In this document: positions 58,147 through 64,000 of the stretch, one piece after another
Position numbering within the stretch: position 1 is the stretch's first letter
How the letters are laid out: each line of letters begins with the position of its first letter
Assembly: GCA_050249955.1 (NCBI GenBank)
Contig: JBFWPN010000014.1
Coordinates: 62,001-126,000, forward strand
Direction: 5' to 3'
From: CAVVIG01 sp050249955
Lineage (GTDB): Bacteria; Acidobacteriota; Vicinamibacteria; Vicinamibacterales; CAVVIG01
Length of the DNA: 64,000 bases
Made by a program: the position numbers and the translations under genes
Notes under the pieces: model-generated
Told to the model about the DNA's origin: nothing
Database searches by the model: none
The model's input: the letters and a program-made list of their open reading frames with translations, nothing else

Positions 58147-59526
58147 ATGGTCGAACCCCGGGTGATCCCCCGCGCCGAGCACAGCCTCTCACGCTCGGAC
58201 ATCGACCCTGACGCGTTGAAGGTGCTGTATCGGCTGCGGCAGGGCGAGTACATCGCCTACCTCGTTGGTGGCAGCGTCCGAGACCTGCTCCTGGGGCGTC
58301 GCCCCAAGGACTTCGACATCGGCACCTCGGCGCATCCCTACCAGGTCAAGAAACTCTTCCGGAACTGCTGGATCATCGGCCGACGCTTCCGCCTCGCCCA
58401 CGTCAAGTTCGGGTCGAAGGTGATCGAAGTGGCCACGTTCCGCCGCCAGGTCCAGCCGGGTGAAGAGATCGTGCAGGATGGAGTGCCTGCACCCGACCTG
58501 CACCATCGGCACGGAACGCAGGTGTCGGAACCGGGACTTCAGAAGGCCGCAGGCGACACCCCGACGTCGGACACGCTGGAGGCGCGAGACGACGCCCAGC
58601 TGATTCATCGCGACAACACCTTCGGCACGCCCGAGGAAGACGCGTTCCGGCGCGACTTCACCATCAACGCACTCTTCTACGACATCGCCAGTTTCTCGAT
58701 CATCGACTACGTCGGCGGACTCGAGGACCTGCGTGCCGGGATCGTCCGCTCCATCGGCGACCCGGTGGTGCGTTTCAAGGAGGACCCGGTCCGGATGCTC
58801 CGGGCCATCGCGCTGGCGGCCAGGCTCGACTTCACGATCGAGGATCCGATCTACGACGCCATCGGGGTGATGCGCCACGAGATCGCGAACAGTTCCGCGC
58901 CGCGGCTGCTGGAGGAGTACTACAAGATCCTGCGTGCGGGGTCGTCGGAGAAGACCTTCCAGGGGCTCTCGGCCGCAGGGCTGCTCGAGCCGATCTCGAT
59001 GGAACTGCACGATGGTGCAGGCGCGGCGCTCTGGCAGTCGCTCCGGAACATCGACGCCTACCGCAACAGGTTCAGCGCCACTCCAGAGACACTGACGAAC
59101 GCCATCCTGCTCGGGACCCTGCTGGCGCCGCTCGGCCTGGCGCCACAGCCGGGACGCGGGCCGTCACGGCACGACGAGGATCGACGCCCGCGTGAGCCGC
59201 TCGCCCGCCTGGGCAGCCTGCCGCTCGCACGGCGCGATCTCGAACGGCTCCGCCAGATACTCGGGCTGCAGCGGCGGCTCCGCGACCTGTCGTCAACGGT
59301 CCGCGCCCAGCGCGCGCTCACCCACCGCAGCATCTTCCGGGAGGCGCTCACGTGGATGGAGATTCACGGCGACAGCCAGGAGACCGTGGAGCACTGGATC
59401 ACCGTGCTGGCTGAGCGCGGCGCCGACGAGCCGGTCGGCCACGGCACCGACGACGACACGTCCACGGATCGCCCCAGGCGCCGCCGCCGGCGCCGACGGC
59501 GCCGGTACCGTCCCGCCCAGCCCTGA
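58147..59526 (+). CDS. pcnB: Poly(A) polymerase / tRNA nucleotidyltransferase family (PcnB-type)
   Basis: 459 aa. Class II nucleotidyltransferase head: YLVGGSVRDLLLG, RRPKDFDIGTSA with the catalytic acidic pair, then KKLFRNCWIIGRRFRLAHVKFGSKVIEVATFR, which matches the PcnB form (RNCRLVGRRFRLAHV in E. coli) rather than CCA-adding enzymes. A linker (about 105-155) and EEDAFRRDFTINALFYD follow, then helical neck and tail domains, ending in an Arg-rich stretch that probably binds RNA. Polyadenylates RNA for decay; since class II enzymes interconvert, a CCA-adding role is not excluded. ATG 58147 is nearly leaderless. Confidence 0.88.
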   Translation: MVEPRVIPRAEHSLSRSDIDPDALKVLYRLRQGEYIAYLVGGSVRDLLLGRRPKDFDIGTSAHPYQVKKLFRNCWIIGRRFRLAHVKFGSKVIEVATFRRQVQPGEEIVQDGVPAPDLHHRHGTQVSEPGLQKAAGDTPTSDTLEARDDAQLIHRDNTFGTPEEDAFRRDFTINALFYDIASFSIIDYVGGLEDLRAGIVRSIGDPVVRFKEDPVRMLRAIALAARLDFTIEDPIYDAIGVMRHEIANSSAPRLLEEYYKILRAGSSEKTFQGLSAAGLLEPISMELHDGAGAALWQSLRNIDAYRNRFSATPETLTNAILLGTLLAPLGLAPQPGRGPSRHDEDRRPREPLARLGSLPLARRDLERLRQILGLQRRLRDLSSTVRAQRALTHRSIFREALTWMEIHGDSQETVEHWITVLAERGADEPVGHGTDDDTSTDRPRRRRRRRRRRYRPAQP

Positions 59527-59533
59527 GACGGGA

Positions 59534-59564
59534 AAAGGGCGGCTGGTTTCCCAGACCGCCCTTT
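59534..59564. terminator. Bidirectional terminator between pcnB and serC
   Basis: AAAGGGCGG (59534-59542) pairs with CCGCCCTTT (59556-59564); an inner CTGG/CCAG extends the stem. A-run on one side and TTT on the other make it work in both directions. Confidence 0.8.
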
Positions 59565-59608
59565 CGTATTGCAGACGTCAGACTGCAGATTTCAGCTCGG
59601 AGCGCAAG

Positions 59609-60706
59609 CTATCCGTTCTTGCGCTCGAACTCCTGCATGAACGACACGAGCGCGTCGATGCCGGCTTCCGGGAACGCGTTGTAAATCGAGGCGCGCATCC
59701 CGCCGACCGAACGGTGCCCCTTCAGGCCGTCGAGGCCGGCTGCGGTGGACTCCTTCACGAACTTGCTCTCGAGCTCCTCGCTGGGCAGCCGGAACGTCAC
59801 GTTCATCAGCGACCGGTCTTCCTTGTTCGCCGTCCCGCGGTAGAAGCCGCTGCGATCGATCTCGGCGTAGAGCTTGCCAGCCTTGCGCCGGTTGATCTCG
59901 GCAATCGCCGGCAGCCCGCCGAGGTCGAGCACCCACTTGATGACGAGCCCCATCGCGTAGATCCCGAACGCGGGCGGCGTGTTGTACAGCGACGTGTTCT
60001 CGGCGTGCACGCTGTAGTTCAGCATGGTCGGCAGCGCCTTGTTGCCCGCCGACTTCGCCACCAGGTCCTCGCGCGCGATGACCAGCGTCACGCCGGCGGG
60101 GCCGATGTTCTTCTGGGCACCGGCATAGATCAGGCCGTGCTTCGCGATGTCAATCGGACCACTGAAGATGTCCGACGAGTTGTCACTCACCAGCGGCACG
60201 TCACCGACATCGGGCAGCGTCGTGTACTCGGTCCCCTCGATGGTGTTGTTCGAGGTCATGTGCACGTAGGCCGCGCCGGGCGTGAGCTTCAGCTCCGACT
60301 GCTTCGGCAGGCGCGAGTAGTTCTCACCCTTGGTGGAGGCCGCCACGTTGACGGTGCCGATCTTCTTGGCCTCCTTCAGCGCCTTGTCGGCCCACGACCC
60401 GCAGTCGATGTAGTCGGCCGTCTGGCCGGGGCCGAGCAGGTTCATCGGCACCATCGAGAACTGCATGCTGGCGCCGCCCTGCAGGAACAGCACCTTGTAG
60501 TTGGCGGGCACGTTCGCGAGGGTGCGGATGTCCGCTTCAGCCTTGGCCAGAATCGCCTCGAAGGCCTTCGAGCGGTGGCTGATCTCGAGGACCGACATGC
60601 CGACGCCGGGCAGCGCCACGAGCTCGGCCTGCATCTGTTCGAGGACGGGCAGGGGCAGGACCGCTGGACCCGCCGAGAAGTTGAACACGCGATTCACCGT
60701 AGTCAT
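59609..60706 (-). CDS. serC: Phosphoserine aminotransferase
   Basis: 365 aa; PLP enzyme converting 3-phosphohydroxypyruvate and glutamate to phosphoserine (also used in pyridoxal synthesis). Conserved start RVFNFSAGPAVLPLPVLEQ, EISHRSKAFEAIL, LFLQGGASMQFSMVP, PLVSDNSSDIFSGPI, the PLP lysine in YAGAQKNIGPAGVT and GHRSVGGMRASIYNA at the end. The ATG at 60706 has CGGAGA upstream; the open frame beyond it crosses hairpins and was dropped. It is downstream of serA on the same strand, separated by an 84-base region with three hairpins. Confidence 0.96.
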   Translation of the reverse strand: MTTVNRVFNFSAGPAVLPLPVLEQMQAELVALPGVGMSVLEISHRSKAFEAILAKAEADIRTLANVPANYKVLFLQGGASMQFSMVPMNLLGPGQTADYIDCGSWADKALKEAKKIGTVNVAASTKGENYSRLPKQSELKLTPGAAYVHMTSNNTIEGTEYTTLPDVGDVPLVSDNSSDIFSGPIDIAKHGLIYAGAQKNIGPAGVTLVIAREDLVAKSAGNKALPTMLNYSVHAENTSLYNTPPAFGIYAMGLVIKWVLDLGGLPAIAEINRRKAGKLYAEIDRSGFYRGTANKEDRSLMNVTFRLPSEELESKFVKESTAAGLDGLKGHRSVGGMRASIYNAFPEAGIDALVSFMQEFERKNG

Positions 60707-60723
60707 GAAAATCTCCGGAAAGA

Positions 60724-60739
60724 GCCGGCCTCGGCCGGC
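60724..60739 (-). terminator. Hairpin GCCGGC-loop-GCCGGC between serA and serC
   Basis: 6-base arms with a four-base loop, followed on the minus strand by TCTTTCC, 18 bases before the serC ATG. Could terminate the serA message or be part of an attenuator. Confidence 0.45.
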
Positions 60740-60740
60740 A

Positions 60741-60761
60741 GGACCCGCCTCAGGCGGGTCC
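60741..60761 (-). terminator. Hairpin with 9-bp arms between serA and serC
   Basis: GGACCCGCC and GGCGGGTCC around TCA; the strongest of three inverted repeats in the serA-serC gap. A third, CGGATG-AA-CATCCG, lies at 60763-60776. Together they can partly uncouple serC from serA. Confidence 0.5.
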
Positions 60762-60790
60762 ACGGATGAACATCCGATCCTACCGGATTT

Positions 60791-61996
60791 TCAGATGGGA
60801 ACGACGCGAAGGTCCAGAATGTCGGCGTTTCCGCCCCGGAGCGCGGCGACCACCTCACGGTCTGGTGCCCCGTCCAGGTTGATGCGGGCGATCGCCGCCT
60901 CGGCCCCATCGAAGACGATGTTCTCGGTCTCCTGCACGTTGAGTCCCGATCGCCGCAGATGCTCGAACACGTGCGCGAGCACGCCCGGTCGGTCGCGGTG
61001 CCGCACCACCAGCATGTGGCTCGCCGGACTGACTTTCGCGAGGTTCACCACGTTCGGCACCTTCCCCGTCGTCATGTAGGTGCTGACAATCCGGACGGTC
61101 TCCGCGGCGATCGCTTCCTGGGCCTGGTCGGTCGAACCGCCGACGTGGTGGGTACCGTAGACGTCCGGCAGTGCGGCCAGCGGCAGGGCGAACTCGGCCG
61201 TGCCCGCAGAGGGCTCGTCAGGGTAGACGTCCAGTCCCGCCCGCACTCCCCTGGTCCGGATGGCCTGCCCGAGCGCCGCGTAATCCACCACCTCGCCGCG
61301 GGCCGTATTGATGAAGAGGGCGCCGTGCTTCATGCTCGCGAAGAAGGCCTCGCCGAGCATCCCCCGGGTTTCCCGGCTGAGGGCGAGGTGGACGCTGACG
61401 ATGTCCGAGGCGGCCGCAACCGCGTTGGGCGACCCGACAACGGTGAGGGGCAGGTCCGGCACCGATCGCCCATCGGCGAAGCGACGGCTCCACACCACCA
61501 CCTTCAGCCCGAACCCGATGGCGCGCCGGGCTACCTCCTGGCCGATGTTGCCGTAGCCGACCAGGCCCAGGGTGCTGCCAAACAGCCCGCGCGCCTTCGA
61601 GTAGGCCTTCTTGTTCCAGCGACCAGCGCGCAGGTCGATGGTGCTGTCGACAATCCGCCGATCCACGGCGAGCATCAGCCCCATCGTGAGCTCGGCGACG
61701 GCAATGGCGTTCTTCCCTGGACAGTTCGAGACGTAGACGCCCCGCCTGGAGGCGGCGGCGACATCGATGGTGTTGTACCCGGCGCCGGCCCTGACGATGA
61801 GCGCGAGCACGCCAGCCTCGATCATCGCCGCCGTGACGCTCGTGCTTCGCACGATGAGCACCTCGGCCTGGGTGGCGACGATGGCGTCGCGGAGGGCGTC
61901 GTCCTTCAGCTCGGGCTGGTAGGCGACCTCGCATCCCGCAGCCAGCAGGCCGTCGATGCCGGTCTGCTCGAACGTGTCGGCGATGAGCACTTTCAT
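60791..61996 (-). CDS. serA: D-3-phosphoglycerate dehydrogenase
   Basis: 401 aa, first enzyme of serine synthesis. NAD-binding GLVGYGNIGQEVARR, catalytic Arg in INTARGEVVD, Glu in DVYPDEP and His in GTHHVGGSTDQAQEA (one residue shorter than the common THPHIGGST). A C-terminal ACT domain (about 325-401; VVRHRDRPGVLAHVFEHLRRSGLNVQE) suggests feedback control by serine. It begins 2 bases after the DUF1015 stop, so both are in one operon with serC further down. Confidence 0.95.
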   Translation of the reverse strand: MKVLIADTFEQTGIDGLLAAGCEVAYQPELKDDALRDAIVATQAEVLIVRSTSVTAAMIEAGVLALIVRAGAGYNTIDVAAASRRGVYVSNCPGKNAIAVAELTMGLMLAVDRRIVDSTIDLRAGRWNKKAYSKARGLFGSTLGLVGYGNIGQEVARRAIGFGLKVVVWSRRFADGRSVPDLPLTVVGSPNAVAAASDIVSVHLALSRETRGMLGEAFFASMKHGALFINTARGEVVDYAALGQAIRTRGVRAGLDVYPDEPSAGTAEFALPLAALPDVYGTHHVGGSTDQAQEAIAAETVRIVSTYMTTGKVPNVVNLAKVSPASHMLVVRHRDRPGVLAHVFEHLRRSGLNVQETENIVFDGAEAAIARINLDGAPDREVVAALRGGNADILDLRVVPI

Positions 61997-61998
61997 GG

Positions 61999-63231
61999 TC
62001 AGATCACATGGAGGAGAAGGCCGTCACGCAGCTTCGGCTCGAACCAGGTGGATTTCGGGGGCATGATGGCGTCGGCGTCGGACACCGCCATCAGGTCGGC
62101 CACCGAGACCGGGTGGAGGGAGAAGGCGACCGCAAATTGCCCGGAGCGGACGAGCCGCTCGAGTTCGTCGGTGCCGCGTGCCCCCCCGACGAAGTCGATG
62201 CGCTTGTCGGTGCGCACGTCCGCGATGTTCAGGGTGGGTTCGAGCAGGCTGTCCTGCAGGACGCTCACGTCGAGCGAGGCGATCGCGTCGGTGGGAGCGG
62301 GCGGTTGCTTCGCGACCAGCGAATGCCAGGCACCGTCGAGGTACATGCTGATCTCGCCGCGCTGTGCCGGTAGGGGCTGGCCCGGCGTGATGGCGAACCG
62401 GTCGGCCACCGCAACGAGGAACTCTTCCGGCGTGCGACCGGCAAGGTCGCGCACAACCCGGTTGTACGCCAGGATCTGCACCTGGTCGTGAGGGAACGCC
62501 ACGGCGAGCACGGTACGGTAGTCGGCGCCATCCCCGAGCGGCTGGGCGGACGCACGCCCTTCGGCGATCTCGGTGCGGGCACGCGCGGCGCTGGCGGCAC
62601 GGTGGTGCCCATCGGCGATGTAGAGTGTCGGGATTCGCGAGAAGGCGGCCACCAGGGCGTCGCAGTCGGCGCCGAGGACCCTCCACAAGGTGTGCTGCAC
62701 CCCGTCAGTCGCGGTGAAGTCGATGAGCGGCGCATGGGCGACCACGCGGCGGCACAGGTCGTTCACGTCGGCAGAGGCGCGGTACGTCAGGAAGACCGGT
62801 CCGGTCTGCGCACCGAGCGCGAGCATGTGACGTGTCCGGTCGTCTTCCTTGTCGCGACGGGTACGCTCGTGCTTCTTGATGACGTCGCGGTCGTACTCAT
62901 CGATCGAGAAGCACCCGGCCAGCCCCACCTGCTCGTGATCGTTCATGCGTAAACGGTAGAAGTAGAGGCCCGGTTCGGCATCGAGTTCGAACTGCTCCGC
63001 GATGAGGGCCCGGTAGTTGCGGCGAGCATGCGCGTACACGGCCTCGTCGTACGGGTCGGTCGCGGGCGGCAGGTCGACTTCGGCCCTCGAGACGTGAAGG
63101 AAGCTCAGCGTCTGCTCCGCGGCGAGGAGCCGGGCTTCGTCGCTGCTGACCACGTCGTAAGGGACGGCCGCGATTGCGGACGCCGCTGACGGTTTCGGGC
63201 GAAGGGCGCGAAAAGGATGGAGGGTGGCCAT
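61999..63231 (-). CDS. DUF1015-family protein of the serine cluster
   Basis: 410 aa, typical DUF1015 length. Family signatures: N-terminal HPFRALRP and AVPYDVVSSDEA, the central IADGHHRAASA motif, and the C-terminal MPPKSTWFEPKL. The DGHHR motif recalls the catalytic loop of ParB/Srx-fold nucleotide-dependent enzymes, including free-serine kinases, so a nucleotide-using function in serine metabolism is conceivable; this is inference. It is 2 bases before serA and first in the serine operon, an arrangement repeated in many bacteria. Confidence 0.88.
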   Translation of the reverse strand: MATLHPFRALRPKPSAASAIAAVPYDVVSSDEARLLAAEQTLSFLHVSRAEVDLPPATDPYDEAVYAHARRNYRALIAEQFELDAEPGLYFYRLRMNDHEQVGLAGCFSIDEYDRDVIKKHERTRRDKEDDRTRHMLALGAQTGPVFLTYRASADVNDLCRRVVAHAPLIDFTATDGVQHTLWRVLGADCDALVAAFSRIPTLYIADGHHRAASAARARTEIAEGRASAQPLGDGADYRTVLAVAFPHDQVQILAYNRVVRDLAGRTPEEFLVAVADRFAITPGQPLPAQRGEISMYLDGAWHSLVAKQPPAPTDAIASLDVSVLQDSLLEPTLNIADVRTDKRIDFVGGARGTDELERLVRSGQFAVAFSLHPVSVADLMAVSDADAIMPPKSTWFEPKLRDGLLLHVI

Positions 63232-63279
63232 TCGCCCGGATTATCGCACCGCTGCGTGAACGGGGACTCGGGACTTGGC

Positions 63280-64000
63280 TCATGCCCGCGGCGTGTCGAG
63301 CCCGGCCAGTTCGAAGAACACCGTGCCCAGTGCGGAGTAGTCGAGGTCGGCCCCGCCGGAGGCGACGAGGACATTGAGCAGCTGGGCCACCAGGGCTGTG
63401 GCTGGCACCGCGGACCCGGTCGAGGCCGCCACCTCTGTGGCGAGGCGCAGGTCCTTCTGATAGAGGCGCGCGCGGAAACCCGGGACGTAGTTGCCCTTGA
63501 GCATCCGCTCGCCGTGCACATCGAGCACCCGGCTCGCGGCGAATCCGCCCAGGAGCGCCTCGCGTACGCGCGCCGGATCGACGCCGGCCTTTCTCGCGAT
63601 GGTGAAGGCTTCACTCACGCCTGCGAGAGCACCACCGATCGCAATCTGGTTGCAGACCTTGCAGACCTGGCCGGAACCGGGTTCCGTACCCACATGCACG
63701 ATGCGCTCGGGGTTGCCCATGCATTCGAGGATCGGCCGCACGCGAGCGACCGCTGACGCGTCGCCGCCGATCATGATGGACAACGTGGCATTGATGGCGC
63801 CGATCTCGCCTCCGCTCACGGGAGCGTCCAGCATCAGGCTTCCTCGCGCCGCCACCTGGCTGGCCAGCGCCCGGGTGGCCACCGGTGAGATGCTGCTCAT
63901 GTCGATGACGACCGACCCCGGCCTGAGCGTCTCGAGGACGCCGTCGGACCCGGCGATCACCGCCTCGACGTCCGGGGTGTCTGGCACCATGGTGATGACC
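63280..64000 (-). CDS. Beta-hydroxyacid dehydrogenase (3-hydroxyisobutyrate / tartronate semialdehyde reductase type), N-terminus beyond window
   Basis: The visible 240 residues lack only the N-terminal Rossmann part. VITMVPDTPDVEAV, MLDAPVSGGEIGA, GSGQVCKVCNQ with the catalytic lysine and the C-terminal helical domain (LYQKDLRLATEVA) identify the family. Substrate may be 3-hydroxyisobutyrate, 2-hydroxy-3-oxopropionate or another hydroxy acid. A 48-base gap separates it from the DUF1015 gene; it may belong to the same transcript. Confidence 0.88.
   Translation of the reverse strand, partial: VITMVPDTPDVEAVIAGSDGVLETLRPGSVVIDMSSISPVATRALASQVAARGSLMLDAPVSGGEIGAINATLSIMIGGDASAVARVRPILECMGNPERIVHVGTEPGSGQVCKVCNQIAIGGALAGVSEAFTIARKAGVDPARVREALLGGFAASRVLDVHGERMLKGNYVPGFRARLYQKDLRLATEVAASTGSAVPATALVAQLLNVLVASGGADLDYSALGTVFFELAGLDTPRA

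Overview
The window is a G+C-rich, gene-dense stretch of bacterial chromosome that looks like an acidobacterium, most likely class Vicinamibacteria. That placement is an inference. It rests on an Oar-like TonB-dependent receptor with a carboxypeptidase-regulatory N-domain, a pair of VWFA-related secreted proteins of the type called 'acidobacterial VWFA', a subtilisin with a long NIVWGT repeat tail, many secreted peptidases and a bacterial Ku protein. There is no rRNA, recognisable tRNA, CRISPR array, transposase or prophage, so this is core or near-core chromosome rather than a mobile island.

Layout: (1) 1-5056, minus: TonB receptor, PhoD phosphatase and a phosphodiesterase fragment, tightly spaced. 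(2) 5213-11251: divergent catabolic block with P1-family peptidase, sodium:solute symporter and SDR on minus, M20 peptidase and class III aminotransferase on plus. (3) 11261-17972, minus: three genes joined by one-base stop/start overlaps (a 927-aa unknown and two VWFA-related proteins), divergent from parE (18006-19919). (4) 19879-26675: class I aminotransferase, M14 carboxypeptidase coupled to a half-length asparaginase, DinB, a GNAT-like protein and an outer-membrane-like protein. (5) 26705-32122: glnS followed by a TPR/NTF2-like membrane protein, SRPBCC protein, two-domain sulfurtransferase, GNAT. (6) 32125-34335: NIVWGT-repeat subtilisin, with the longest non-coding gap of the window upstream (34336-34708). 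(7) 34709-46615: activated-methyl-cycle region. metH and ahcY each sit directly behind their own ArsR-methyltransferase fusion gene; between them are an Fpg/Nei glycosylase and a metalloprotease/propeller/barrel protein. (8) 46900-53759: envelope and secreted proteins, SixA, M28 peptidase, Ku. (9) 53779-64000: lipoprotein, polA, TPR protein, pcnB, the serine-synthesis set (DUF1015, serA, serC) and a partial beta-hydroxyacid dehydrogenase.

The most notable points are the NIVWGT tandem-repeat tail of the subtilisin, the two ArsR-methyltransferase fusions placed in front of the two enzymes that handle homocysteine and S-adenosylhomocysteine, the metalloprotease-propeller-barrel fusion, the VWFA operon, a PolA with a degenerate proofreading site and Tyr at the ddNTP-discrimination position, and a recurrent promoter arrangement that would give leaderless mRNAs.
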